Positions 14,690-23,930 are shown, counted from the stretch's first letter. The stretch is 42,532 bases of DNA from Melioribacter sp. (GCA_020723965.1 DYHW01000010.1:1-42532); one strand, 5' to 3'. Notes: generated by a model from the sequence alone, not told the origin. Made by a program: numbers and translations.

Positions 14690-16336
14690 ATGTTAAAAAT
14701 TTTGAGGAACAGCGTCCTTCTTACAGTAGCTGTTTATCTAGTAACTGCGCAGCTACTAATAGCTGAAGAAGGAATAAAAGGTAATCTCGTTAGTGTTGAT
14801 TGGCTTAAGAAAAATCTTAAGAATACCGATCTGGTAATACTTGACGCTTCACCCGCTCAGATATACAAAGCAAAGCACATTCCCGGAGCAATCAATTACG
14901 ATATATTCACTTATGGCATTAAAGAATTACCAATTACGGAAATAGAAAAAAGTTACCAGTCCTGGGGAATCAGTTCAGAGAAAAATATTGTCATATACGA
15001 TCAGGGAGGGACAATGTTTGCAACCAGACTTTTTTTCTCTCTCGATTATTACGGCTTTCCCACAAAAAATATTTTTATTCTGGATGGCGGATTCTTCAAG
15101 TGGGAGGAAGCCGGATTACCGGTAACGAATGAATTCACACCCGCTCCAAAGAATGGTCGTTTCACAATTAAGAAACTGAATGAGAAAGCTAAAGTTGAAC
15201 TGACTGAATTCTTAACCGCATCTGCTGACCCGCGCAACAATGTATTGCTAGAAGCAGTTGATGCCGGATGGCATTTTGGAGGTTACAATATCTTCGGCAG
15301 ACCGGGACATATCCCAAATGCCGTAATGATACCCAGCGCTGACTTCTACAATCCCGACAAAACTTTCAAATCCGCAGAAGAAATAAAACAGCTTTTAACC
15401 TATTTCGGAATTAAGCCGGAACAAAAAATCTATTCACATTGCGGGGGAGGAATAGCTGCAAGTGTACCCTACTTCGCACTTAAATTTTTGTTAGGCTACC
15501 CGAATGTTAAGCTTTATCCCGGTTCGCTGTTGGAGTGGGTATCTGATCAAAGAGAGCTTCCACTTTGGACTTATGATCTACCTTTTTTGATGAGAGATGC
15601 ACAATGGTTACAGGGTTGGAACGGCAAGATGATGAGAATGTATGGAATTTCTCAGATCAACATTATTGATGTGAGGTCGGCAGATGAATTCAACAAGGGG
15701 CATGTACCATATGCAGTTAATATTCCAGCAGATGTGTTCAAATCTAAAATCAATAATCCAATTGAACTTACTAAAATTCTTGGTTCAACCGGTGTGAATG
15801 CTTCTTATGAAACAATCGTGATTTCAGGTTCCGGATTAACAAAAGAAGCGGCACTTGCTTTTATGATGATGGAGAAGCTTGGACAGAAAAAAATATCCGT
15901 CTTAATTGATTCTATTGATAAATTAACACAGCTTGGTTTCGCCTTAACAAAAGATGCAACTGTTGTTGGTCTTCCAAAAACCTCAGGAGAATTATCAATT
16001 CCTTCCACCATTTATCCAGAAACTTTAAGAGATGAAGTGATAATTACTGATCCCAAAACTACGCAAGGAGTTTATCCTAAAATATTTATCGCTTCGGGCA
16101 AAGATATACCTGCTAAAACTCAAGGTGGTAAAGTTGTTCATCTTCCCTACGCAGATTTATTGAATGCCGGCAACACTCCCAAAGCCGCGAAGGATATCTG
16201 GAATGTCCTAACGAAGGCAGGTGTACCAAGATATGCGGAACTTGTATGCTACGCGGATGACCCAAGTGAAGCTGCAGTAAATTATTTTATTCTAAAGTTG
16301 ATGGGCTACCCTGATGTGAAGATGCTGATGATGTAA
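14690..16336 (+). CDS. Exported multi-domain rhodanese (sulfurtransferase)
   Basis: I place the start at 14690, not at the in-frame 14564 start, because a strong AAAGGAG lies 6-13 nt before it and the resulting 548-residue protein begins with a clear signal peptide (M-L-K-I-L-R-N-S-V-L-L-T-V-A-V-Y-L then A-E-E). Four rhodanese-like units follow, at about residues 30-155, 165-300, 310-425 and 440-548. Only the second keeps a catalytic-loop cysteine (Y-S-H-C-G-G-G-I-A-A). The first reads Y-D-Q-G-G-T, the third S-G-S-G-L-T and the fourth C-Y-A-D-D-P-S-E, so these look inactive or structural. The protein probably moves sulfane sulfur in the periplasm, next to the DUF4395 membrane protein. Confidence 0.85.
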   Translation: MLKILRNSVLLTVAVYLVTAQLLIAEEGIKGNLVSVDWLKKNLKNTDLVILDASPAQIYKAKHIPGAINYDIFTYGIKELPITEIEKSYQSWGISSEKNIVIYDQGGTMFATRLFFSLDYYGFPTKNIFILDGGFFKWEEAGLPVTNEFTPAPKNGRFTIKKLNEKAKVELTEFLTASADPRNNVLLEAVDAGWHFGGYNIFGRPGHIPNAVMIPSADFYNPDKTFKSAEEIKQLLTYFGIKPEQKIYSHCGGGIAASVPYFALKFLLGYPNVKLYPGSLLEWVSDQRELPLWTYDLPFLMRDAQWLQGWNGKMMRMYGISQINIIDVRSADEFNKGHVPYAVNIPADVFKSKINNPIELTKILGSTGVNASYETIVISGSGLTKEAALAFMMMEKLGQKKISVLIDSIDKLTQLGFALTKDATVVGLPKTSGELSIPSTIYPETLRDEVIITDPKTTQGVYPKIFIASGKDIPAKTQGGKVVHLPYADLLNAGNTPKAAKDIWNVLTKAGVPRYAELVCYADDPSEAAVNYFILKLMGYPDVKMLMM

Positions 16337-16666
16337 TAGTTGCTCACTATAGAGCATTGTTCAGCAATAAAAAAGGAAAAGCTGAATGGTTTAGTTCTTA
16401 ACGGCTAAAGTAATTATGATCTCTTAACTAGGCGCTGACGATTAGTTATTGCCAGCTTTTTATTGCTTTTTATCATGCCTTTGGCAGACAAGTATTGTCA
16501 AACCTATCCCCTACATTTTTCGGGAGGAACTTTTGTCCCATATTAATGCCTTTCTCCGGAGATATTGTAACCCTCTCCCTACAAAAGAAAAAATGGGAAA
16601 GAATAAAAAAACAACTTTATAGCGAGGGCTTTTTATACCTAAATGCTAAGTGCTAAAAGCTGACCT
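16337..16666. other. Gene-free convergent gap with dispersed repeat
   Basis: Between the rhodanese gene (+) and ccmF (-). No gene seen. It contains a weak stem-loop (TGCTC-ACTATA-GAGCA at 16341-16356), the second copy of the GACAAGTATTGTC repeat, and AT-rich sequence with no convincing terminator. Confidence 0.5.
16472..16502. repeat. Dispersed repeat, copy 2
   Basis: ATCATGC, then GGCAGACAAGTATTGTCAAA, matches the copy at 10532-10562 in all but a few bases; the core inverted repeat GACAA-GTA-TTGTC is at 16487-16499. Both copies lie just downstream of genes or an array, in gene-free sequence. Confidence 0.6.
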
Positions 16667-19090
16667 CTACACCAGCGATTCTTTATATCTTCTATAGACC
16701 GCAACAACAAACCCGAATGCCATAATTAGGACGCCAATCCAGACTAAACTAATAAACGGTTTGATGCTTGCTTCAACAGTAAAAACTTCTTTAGCAGTTA
16801 TTTGATTTTGTGAATTGCTTTCTAGTGAAGTGAACAAGAGATCAACTTGAGCATTAGATGCATTTATAGAAACAATTGTTACCCTTAAATTTGCAGAAGG
16901 CAATTCCGCCGGAACATATACTGGACCTTGTCCATCGTTCTCCATGTAAGGTTCAATCTTTTCTTCTTTGCCGTTGTATTTTACAGTAAGGTCAACTCCA
17001 ATTTTAAATTTAGCGCCGCCTGTCATTCCGCTCATATCTTTTGGAAGAGCAAATTGATTGAAAATTATTTCAACTCCATTATAATCGTATTTCTCCCCTT
17101 TTTTTAGTGAAATTGGGGTTTCGCTTCCGCTGGTTTTTCCTTCATCGTAGCCAACAGGCGATACATAAAAATCTTTTGTTAATCCCTTAAGATAATCGGG
17201 TTCGCGCATCAAGCTGTTGTTAAATTCTGATACGAACATTACAGGCGATACAATACTGGAAGAACTTCCACTCTCAACTTTGATATTGAATTTATATTTC
17301 TTTCCATTATCAAAAGGTTCATATCCTATAAAAGTTAGAGCGTGCCCGAGTACATTTAATTTTTCATTCTTCACAAGTTCAGCATGTTGTTTTTGTGAAT
17401 AAGCACCTTCGGCAAGCGCGCCAAGTAAAAATATTGCCAGTCCGGCATGCGCTATATATCCGCCAAGAAAAGATTTTCTTCCTCTGAAAATATTGATTGC
17501 AATTTCGCCGTTAACAAAAAGAGTGAATACGGCAGAAAAGGTTAGAATAATATACATTAACTCGTGAACGCCGCCGATGAAGACTATTAGAGCGGTTAAA
17601 ACAAATGATGCAATTAGAGAAAATTGCGATTCTTTCCATAACTGTTTTTTATTGGTAGCATGCCATTTAAGCAAAAAGCTCAGCCCGTTCAACAATCCAA
17701 TTATTATAGCAATAGGAAGATTTAATTCATTGTAAAATTTGAGTTCGACAGTATGCCCAAATATTGGCGCTGAGGTTCCAACCAAAACAATAATTGCAGA
17801 AGCAATTAAAGCTACCGAACCAGTAAATAATGCAAGTTCTCTCGAAAGAACATTTTCTTCAAAAGTAAATTGTTCAGTTAGGTATTTCCATCGATATAGT
17901 ATTCCGCCAATACCCAATATAGCAAATGCGCCAAGGAATATTACTAGGAAAAGGTAAACCGTCATTCCAGGATCAACAAATGAATGCACTGAAGCATCCC
18001 CCAAAATTCCGCTTCTTGTTAAAAATGTACTGTAAAGAACCAGAACGTAAGTTAAAATGCTTAGAAGAAGATTTGTTTTAACAAATCTACCTGTTTTGAT
18101 TGTATCTGTTTTGTCGAAAGACGCTGATTCCCGCTCTTGAGTTTTCTTTTGAACGAGAAGAGTATGAATTGAAGCTACGCCAATAAGCCAGGGAACAAGA
18201 GAAGAATTTTCAACTGGGTCCCAGCCCCAATAACCACCCCAGCCAAGAACTCCGTATGCCCAATAACCACCAAGCATAATTGCTAAACCAAGTACCATTG
18301 CTGTTGAAAGTACCCAAGGCAAAGCTTGTTTAACCCAATCGCGGTATTCATTTTTCATTATTGCCGCCATAGCAAATGAAAAAGGAACGGCAGCCATTGC
18401 AAACCCGACAAACAAAACCGGCGGATGGATTTGCATCCAGAAATTCTGAAGAAGCGGGTTCAATCCTTTCCCTTGAATTATAAAATCGTTCATAGAAATA
18501 TTGTTTGCAGTCAATGCAGCGTAAAGTTCGCGCCCCATCTGAACGAATTGTTTGTTCGACCCCGGATCAGAAAAAAAGAAATTTTGCAGCGCCGGTAAAG
18601 AAAGAAATGCCTGATTGATATTTTTAACATCTATAAAATCGTTTTGAAGCCAAATGAAGTTGAAAGGTGATTTGAGAAGCGGATTGACCATTACAAGTAA
18701 AAACGAAAGTGCAAGTGTGAAAATCATCATCACTCTTTGCTCTAAGTCGCCTCTTTTGGAGGTATAATCCAACAATATCAATCCTATTATTGCAGTAAAG
18801 AAAACCCACAACATGAAGCTTCCTTCCTGCCCCGCCCAGAAAGTAGCCATCAATAATCCTACAGGTAGATCGCTGCTGCTGTAATTATATATGTATGCAT
18901 ATTGATACTGATGAGTTAAAATTGCATGAAGCAACAATGCCGAAGCGGCAAGTACCAATATTGCTGTTATGTGATAACCAATTCTTGCAAGTGAAATTGT
19001 ATTACTGTAACCGCGGAAAGTAAAGTAATACATAATAATAGTTAATACTCCTGTAAGGAGTGCCAGTGTGAGTAATATGTTTCCGATCAT
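16667..19090 (-). CDS. ccmF: CcmF, heme lyase subunit of cytochrome c maturation
   Basis: Large membrane protein that attaches heme from CcmE to CxxCH motifs of apocytochromes c. The 807 residues have many membrane segments and the heme-handling WWD motif W-G-G-Y-W-G-W-D-P-V-E-N-S-S-L-V-P-W at about residues 275-295. A conserved W-A-G-Q-E-G-S is at about 85. A long soluble segment near the C-terminus is followed by a final helix. It is longer than the enterobacterial protein (about 650) because of the C-terminal periplasmic region, as is usual in Bacteroidota-type homologues. It is the last gene of the ccmC-D-E-F operon on the minus strand, 20 bp after ccmE. Confidence 0.93.
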   Translation of the reverse strand: MIGNILLTLALLTGVLTIIMYYFTFRGYSNTISLARIGYHITAILVLAASALLLHAILTHQYQYAYIYNYSSSDLPVGLLMATFWAGQEGSFMLWVFFTAIIGLILLDYTSKRGDLEQRVMMIFTLALSFLLVMVNPLLKSPFNFIWLQNDFIDVKNINQAFLSLPALQNFFFSDPGSNKQFVQMGRELYAALTANNISMNDFIIQGKGLNPLLQNFWMQIHPPVLFVGFAMAAVPFSFAMAAIMKNEYRDWVKQALPWVLSTAMVLGLAIMLGGYWAYGVLGWGGYWGWDPVENSSLVPWLIGVASIHTLLVQKKTQERESASFDKTDTIKTGRFVKTNLLLSILTYVLVLYSTFLTRSGILGDASVHSFVDPGMTVYLFLVIFLGAFAILGIGGILYRWKYLTEQFTFEENVLSRELALFTGSVALIASAIIVLVGTSAPIFGHTVELKFYNELNLPIAIIIGLLNGLSFLLKWHATNKKQLWKESQFSLIASFVLTALIVFIGGVHELMYIILTFSAVFTLFVNGEIAINIFRGRKSFLGGYIAHAGLAIFLLGALAEGAYSQKQHAELVKNEKLNVLGHALTFIGYEPFDNGKKYKFNIKVESGSSSSIVSPVMFVSEFNNSLMREPDYLKGLTKDFYVSPVGYDEGKTSGSETPISLKKGEKYDYNGVEIIFNQFALPKDMSGMTGGAKFKIGVDLTVKYNGKEEKIEPYMENDGQGPVYVPAELPSANLRVTIVSINASNAQVDLLFTSLESNSQNQITAKEVFTVEASIKPFISLVWIGVLIMAFGFVVAVYRRYKESLV

Positions 19091-19110
19091 TTTTTGCTCC
19101 TGACTGCTAA

Positions 19111-19500
19111 CTAAGAGTTAGCGTTTTGTACGGGCTGCTCTTGATATTTTGATGGACATTTGGTGAGTATATCGGTTGCATGAAAAACGCCGTTTAAAAA
19201 TTTACCAGTTACAACAACACTTGTTGAAGATTCAAAATTATTTGGAATTGTACCATGATATAAAACGCGCATCTCCTTCCCTTCTGAATCTTTCATGTAA
19301 AAAGAAAATATGTTATTCTCTTTGTCGATCTTATAATTCTTTTCTTTTACCCAAATTCCCGTGGCTTTAACAGTTCTGCCGCTGGATTCAATCTTAGAAA
19401 AAGCGCTTTCATATTGAATATTTGTTTGAGTAAAAAGGTAGATCATAACGCCAAGGAATACTACTATTATTGCCCCGCCAAATATATGTTTCTTTTTCAT
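19111..19500 (-). CDS. ccmE: CcmE, periplasmic heme chaperone, CxxxY variant
   Basis: Membrane-anchored OB-fold protein that carries heme from CcmC to CcmF. The start at 19500 is preferred over the in-frame 19548 because AAAGGA lies close upstream and this start falls 1 bp after the ccmD stop; the longer form would overlap ccmD. The 129 residues begin M-K-K-K-H-I-F-G-G with one membrane helix. The C-terminal heme-binding site reads L-T-K-C-P-S-K-Y: a cysteine replaces the usual histidine of H-x-x-x-Y. Such CxxxY CcmE proteins are known from Desulfovibrio and archaea. The conserved V-V-V-T-G-K-F and F-H-A-T-D-I-L confirm the family. Confidence 0.88.
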   Translation of the reverse strand: MKKKHIFGGAIIVVFLGVMIYLFTQTNIQYESAFSKIESSGRTVKATGIWVKEKNYKIDKENNIFSFYMKDSEGKEMRVLYHGTIPNNFESSTSVVVTGKFLNGVFHATDILTKCPSKYQEQPVQNANS

Positions 19501-19501
19501 T

Positions 19502-19672
19502 TTATTTTTCCTTTCGCTTTTGGATGACTTCATCAAGCTCTTTTTCAATTGCTTTTAACCGCTTGTCAGTATTTAGAAGGAATAAAAATATTCCCAGCCA
19601 CACAACTAGAACAATAAACATAACAATAAAGATCGAGTTCTTTTCGAGAAAACCGAAAAATCCGTTTTCCAA
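19502..19672 (-). CDS. ccmD: CcmD-like small membrane protein
   Basis: 56-residue protein with one membrane helix (I-F-I-V-M-F-I-V-L-V-V-W-L-G-I-F-L-F-L-L) followed by a charged C-terminal coil (K-R-L-K-A-I-E-K-E-L-D-E-V-I-Q-K-R), the usual CcmD layout; CcmD helps release heme-loaded CcmE. I chose TTG at 19672 as start because GAGG lies 8 nt before it and because any longer reading would overlap the ccmC 3' end. The stop is directly before the ccmE start. The gene is too short and variable for certainty, but position and topology fit well. Confidence 0.75.
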   Translation of the reverse strand: MENGFFGFLEKNSIFIVMFIVLVVWLGIFLFLLNTDKRLKAIEKELDEVIQKRKEK

Positions 19673-19685
19673 TTTTAACCTCAGA

Positions 19686-20402
19686 TTATTTTTTAGTAAG
19701 ATTTTCTTTGATAATAATTGCTTTATAACGAACTTTCCACATCCACCAATATAAGATTGTGAAAGCCGTAAGCGACATGAAAAACACAACTCTCATGTTT
19801 GGGCTCATCTTAAAATCTATAACAGGACTTGTGCCTTGAATAATTTTACCTGTGTTTGGGTCTAATTCTAAAGAGCCTGGATGCAAGCCAACCATTATCC
19901 TTGGCATAATGAAAATGAAAAAGGGAACGGTTAAGAAAGCAATTATAGAATAAACCGCCGAAAGACGTGCGCGTTTATCTTCGTTTTCGATTGCAGACCT
20001 TAAAGCCAGAAGCGAACCGTAGATCAACAGAAGTATGAAAATGCTTGTTTCGCGCGGATCCCAGTGCCAGAAAGATCCCCATGTAAATTTCGCCCAAATT
20101 GAACCGGTTACTGTTGCAAGTATTGTGAACATCATTCCTAACTGAAGAGCGGCAGAAGATTTTGAATCGTCATCCAAATTATTATTGCGTAAATACTTAA
20201 TGCCGTATATCATGGACATTAGAAATGCAAGAACAGAAAGCCAAGCTGTTGGAACGTGGAAGAAAATAATTTTTGCTTTTTCTTCTAAGCCGGCTATAAC
20301 GGGAAATTCATACCATTGAGAAGGTTGAGGAACAATTGGAAATGTAATGCCCGAAATAATTACTATTGACATAAGCACAAAAAGTATTGTCTTCCAAATC
20401 AT
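19686..20402 (-). CDS. ccmC: CcmC, heme-handling membrane protein
   Basis: Loads heme onto CcmE. The 238 residues have six membrane segments and the WWD motif W-G-S-F-W-H-W-D-P-R-E-T at about 112-123. The axial histidines expected in the family are visible in F-F-H-V-P-T-A-W (about 49) and G-L-H-P-G-S (about 178). It is the first gene of the ccmC-D-E-F set; the promoter must lie in 20403-20669, shared with the divergent phosphatase gene. No ccmA, ccmB or ccmG is next to it in this window. Confidence 0.92.
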   Translation of the reverse strand: MIWKTILFVLMSIVIISGITFPIVPQPSQWYEFPVIAGLEEKAKIIFFHVPTAWLSVLAFLMSMIYGIKYLRNNNLDDDSKSSAALQLGMMFTILATVTGSIWAKFTWGSFWHWDPRETSIFILLLIYGSLLALRSAIENEDKRARLSAVYSIIAFLTVPFFIFIMPRIMVGLHPGSLELDPNTGKIIQGTSPVIDFKMSPNMRVVFFMSLTAFTILYWWMWKVRYKAIIIKENLTKK

Positions 20403-20669
20403 AGAGTTCTTTTGTTGTGTTTAAAAAATAATGCGGTTCAAAAATAGGGAACTGAATAGTTATTATCAAAAAAGTTATGACCCCGATTTAGAGTTTAATT
20501 GGTAATAAACTACTTTTAGGCGGTATTATTATCGAACGAATTCAAACAAACGGAAATAAAAGTGCGGCTGCGCCCGTCTGCTTAGAATTTCAGAAAGACA
20601 TCTGCGTTCCCGCTTAGAAAGGTTAGACCTAAAATCATAACTTATCTCCGCCAAAAGCGTCTAACGAGT

Positions 20670-21773
20670 GTGAAAATAATATGGTTTATTGTGGCTAGTT
20701 CAAATCCAATAAAACGAATTTTTGATCTTTACACCAGCGATCTCAGCTACCAAGAAATTGAACGGCTAATTAAAAGAGAAGCCGGCGAAGTTTACGAATT
20801 CTTTGCAAAAGATATTCCTCAACCAGATCTGCACAAAAATAAATTTATCCGTGGACTGATATTTATCCGTTCCCTTTTTAATGCTTTTATACTAAAACTA
20901 ACTCCGGCGCGCAGATTATTTTTTCTCGCTGCTTTGCTTTTCTTTTTTGTCGGATACGCTCAAGCTAACCAATCATATATTTTATCTGCATTTGTAATAG
21001 TAATTCTGCTCTTAGCTTTCGAGCTTGCCGATAAGCTTTCCGCAAAGGGGGAACTTGACGTTGCGCGTAAAATTCAATTCGATCTTATACCAAAATATTC
21101 TTCGCAAATTTTTAATTACGAAATTGCAACACACTACGAGCCCGCGCGCGAAGTGGGCGGCGATCATTTTGACATAATAGAAACCCCTGAGCGTACTTAC
21201 ATTATTATTGGCGATATTTCCGGCAAAGGAATTGCGGCTGCGCTTTATATGGTGCGTGTTCAATCAATAATTCATTTATTGTTAGATAATTTCTATGAAG
21301 TGAGAGACATTGTAATAAATCTAAAAAAATATTTTTCTAAAAATTTACGACGAGAGTTTTTTCTTACAATGAGCATCGCATCAATTGAAAAAGATAGTTC
21401 AATAAAATTTGTTCGCGCAGGGCATACGCCGGCATTTCATTTCAAACACGAGATAAATAGTGTTGACGTTATCTGTCCGCAAGGCATTGGCATTGGATTA
21501 AACGATAAAGGCATGTTCGAAAATATTCTTGAAGCGGCTGTAATTATGCCAAAGCCAAACGATATAATTTTTCTTTTTACAGATGGGCTTTCCGAAACTA
21601 TGAACCCTTTATTAGAGCAGTTTGGTGAAGAAAATATAAAACGTGTAATTCAGAACAATATGGATAAGTCTGCAGAAGAAATAAAAGTTGCTTTATTGAG
21701 AGCAGTCGCAGCATTCAGAGCCACAGCGCTTCAAAATGATGATATTACTTTTGTAGTGCTTAAAACCCTCTAA
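20670..21773 (+). CDS. SpoIIE/RsbU-type serine phosphatase, membrane-anchored
   Basis: PP2C-family phosphatase that dephosphorylates anti-anti-sigma proteins in partner-switching systems. Residues 1-90 form a cytoplasmic lead-in. Two membrane segments (about 82-98 and 104-120) follow, then the catalytic domain starting with A-R-K-I-Q-F-D-L-I-P. Metal-site motifs are visible as G-G-D-H-F-D, G-D-I-S-G-K-G-I-A-A-A-L, R-A-G-H-T-P-A and L-F-T-D-G-L-S-E, ending with N-D-D-I-T-F-V. The start is GTG with a weak ribosome site. The stop overlaps the convergent Sel1 gene by 4 bp. An RsbW-like kinase lies just beyond that gene, on the opposite strand. Confidence 0.92.
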   Translation: MKIIWFIVASSNPIKRIFDLYTSDLSYQEIERLIKREAGEVYEFFAKDIPQPDLHKNKFIRGLIFIRSLFNAFILKLTPARRLFFLAALLFFFVGYAQANQSYILSAFVIVILLLAFELADKLSAKGELDVARKIQFDLIPKYSSQIFNYEIATHYEPAREVGGDHFDIIETPERTYIIIGDISGKGIAAALYMVRVQSIIHLLLDNFYEVRDIVINLKKYFSKNLRREFFLTMSIASIEKDSSIKFVRAGHTPAFHFKHEINSVDVICPQGIGIGLNDKGMFENILEAAVIMPKPNDIIFLFTDGLSETMNPLLEQFGEENIKRVIQNNMDKSAEEIKVALLRAVAAFRATALQNDDITFVVLKTL

Positions 21774-23344
21774 TTTTCTTCGAAAATCTGAAATTCATCT
21801 TCAGAAGGTCTGATCTCATCATACATTCGTTTTAATGAATTAAAAGCTGTTTGATTACCGCGCTGAGATGCACTGCGGTATAAACGAACAGCCAAACCTT
21901 TGTTCTCTTTTACTCCAACTCCTTTTTCGTAACAATAGCCAAGCGCCGTTTGCGCAAGTACTGAACCCTCATCTGCAATTTCTTTAAGAGTATGCAGATC
22001 CTCGGTTTTATCCGATACTAATAATGTATCTAAAAGATTACTCATAGCAATTCGAACCAACGCCTCTTTGCTTCCTAATTCTTTAGCAATGTCCCAATAT
22101 TGAACCGCCTTTTCTCTGCTCTTTTCAACCAACGTTCCATTCGAATATAGAAGCCCAAGTTCAATTATAGAAGGAATATGTTTTTTATCGACTGCTTTTT
22201 TTAAAAGATCGAGCGCTTGTTCATTCGCAATTCGGCTGCTGAAACCAAGCGCTGTTATTCCAGCCCAACAATACATAGCATCAGCATCGTTGTTATTTAC
22301 TCTTTCTTTTAAAATATTCAAAAAATTATCTGATTGAACCAACTTGAATAAATATTCACCTGCTTTAAAAGAACCCAATCGGTACGCTCTCAAATAGTGT
22401 GAAGCGGCTAATACAAGATCTTTTTTGAAAAGCGACCCTTTCTCAAAACCAATTGCTGTTAGCAGCAATGCTTCCGGACTTCCGCTTTCGGCGGCAAATT
22501 TTAACAAACCGATTCCGCTTGTATCTTTAGGAATAGATTCGTCCTTCAGTTCACTCAAGCCAAAGAAATTTTTTAATTCTTCACTGCGCTTGTTCAAAAT
22601 ATTTTGAAGAGTTTCGTCTGTTTTTTTTTCATCAGACAATGAATTGAAATCGTAAAAATCCAAATCCCAATTTGGATTGATAAGTTGAGCAGATTCATCT
22701 ACTCTTACAACTTTATGCTGTTTAGATGAATAATCATCGGAAGGAAGAAATCCGCTTTTTAATAATTGTTTTAATGCATCCTTAGCGGGTTGATAATTTG
22801 CATCGGCAGATAACTTAAAAAGTTTATACGCTTTGTTGTAATCTCTGTTAAGGGCAAGATTATCTGTGTAAAGCAGACCAACGGCAAATTGAGCTTCCGG
22901 CAGCCCTGAACTTGCTGCGTTGTTAAAGTTTTGATACGCTTCAAAAGGATTCCACGGAACACCAATACCATTATAAAGCATAATTCCATAATTGAACTGC
23001 GCCGCAGGCAAATTTTGATCAACCGCTTTACGAATCCAATAGATTGCTTTTACGGTATCAGTCGGAAATCCATTGCCAAGCAGATAACGAAGACCAAGTT
23101 CATGTTGAGCATAAGGGTCATTGCGATTTGCTTCGCTAACTAATAAATACGCTGCTATCAAAGAATAAGAAGGATACTTTGCTTTTATGATTGGGTATTT
23201 GCGTGGAAAGTTATCTTTGAATGCCTCGCTTCGCGTTGTATCTTGCGCAAACAAACTTGAAACGAAAAACAGAAAAACTGCAGTAAATAATTTCAAAAAT
23301 CTTTCTCTTGTAATTTTTGAAGCCAAATCTACTAATAAATCCAC
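21770..23344 (-). CDS. Exported Sel1-like repeat (TPR-type) protein
   Basis: 524-residue protein with a signal-like N-terminus (F-L-K-L-F-T-A-V-F-L-F-F-V-S-S-L-F-A-Q) and many Sel1 repeats, for example A-Q-H-E-L-G-L-R-Y-L-L-G-N-G and A-Q-T-A-L-G-Y-C-Y-E-K-G-V-G-V. They fall in two groups, about 75-200 and 285-510, separated by a charged linker. Sel1 proteins are scaffolds for protein complexes in the envelope. The first start is GTG at 23344, inside the end of the kinase gene (13-bp overlap). A TTG at 23296 with AGAGAAAG before it would give a cleaner signal peptide and is a real alternative. Confidence 0.85.
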   Translation of the reverse strand: MDLLVDLASKITRERFLKLFTAVFLFFVSSLFAQDTTRSEAFKDNFPRKYPIIKAKYPSYSLIAAYLLVSEANRNDPYAQHELGLRYLLGNGFPTDTVKAIYWIRKAVDQNLPAAQFNYGIMLYNGIGVPWNPFEAYQNFNNAASSGLPEAQFAVGLLYTDNLALNRDYNKAYKLFKLSADANYQPAKDALKQLLKSGFLPSDDYSSKQHKVVRVDESAQLINPNWDLDFYDFNSLSDEKKTDETLQNILNKRSEELKNFFGLSELKDESIPKDTSGIGLLKFAAESGSPEALLLTAIGFEKGSLFKKDLVLAASHYLRAYRLGSFKAGEYLFKLVQSDNFLNILKERVNNNDADAMYCWAGITALGFSSRIANEQALDLLKKAVDKKHIPSIIELGLLYSNGTLVEKSREKAVQYWDIAKELGSKEALVRIAMSNLLDTLLVSDKTEDLHTLKEIADEGSVLAQTALGYCYEKGVGVKENKGLAVRLYRSASQRGNQTAFNSLKRMYDEIRPSEDEFQIFEEN

Positions 23345-23748
23345 TTTTTTAGAGTGAAATAATTTTTGCCGTTGCGGGAATAGTAGTTCAATTCATCCAT
23401 TAACTGTTTGATTATATATAAGCCCATACCGCTCTCAGGCAAATTCATTATATCGTGGGGATCAAAGTCCAACTCCTTTATTTCAAGATTTTTTCTCGGT
23501 TCACCTTCGTCAATTATTGCTATTTCTATAAGATTGGTGTTTTTTGAAATAACTACTTCGATATGTTTAGAATCAGAGTTCTGGTAAGAATGTTTGATGA
23601 CATTATTGAGAGCTTCGGTAAGAGATATTTCAACTGCGTTGCAGATATGCTGCTCAACATTTTGGCTAGATAAAAATTCTCGTACCGAATTGTTGAGATC
23701 TGCTATCTTTTCATAATGGCTAGTTATGTTAAATTTTTTCTCAGTCAC
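23332..23748 (-). CDS. RsbW-like anti-sigma / serine kinase (HATPase)
   Basis: 138-residue GHKL ATPase of the anti-sigma factor kinase type. The N-box E-A-L-N-N-V-I-K-H-S-Y is at about 47-57, the G1 box I-D-E-G-E-P at about 90-95, and the G2 region E-S-G-M-G-L-Y-I-I-K at about 112-121. It probably phosphorylates an anti-anti-sigma protein and is opposed by the SpoIIE phosphatase at 20670. It overlaps the Sel1 gene by 13 bp, so the Sel1 protein is likely co-expressed with the switch. Confidence 0.92.
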   Translation of the reverse strand: MTEKKFNITSHYEKIADLNNSVREFLSSQNVEQHICNAVEISLTEALNNVIKHSYQNSDSKHIEVVISKNTNLIEIAIIDEGEPRKNLEIKELDFDPHDIMNLPESGMGLYIIKQLMDELNYYSRNGKNYFTLKKWIY

Positions 23749-23930
23749 AAAATTTTTTCATTATTAGCTTGCTATAATATAAAAAGTTGAAAGCCAAGAC
23801 CAAAGTATTATTCTATATATTTAATCTTATTACCAATAAAGAAATATTTCATATATATTTTAATTTGGGGAAGAAAAAGAACGTGCGAGTGTATTAGAAC
23901 TAAACACTTAGTAAGAATTCAAAAAAAGAA

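Noticed and set aside
19501..19548. Longer N-terminus for CcmE
   Set aside because: It would overlap ccmD; the start at 19500 has its own ribosome site and lies directly after the ccmD stop.
19673..19789. Longer reading of the CcmD-like ORF
   Set aside because: It would overlap the end of ccmC and adds non-CcmD sequence; TTG at 19672 with GAGG fits better.
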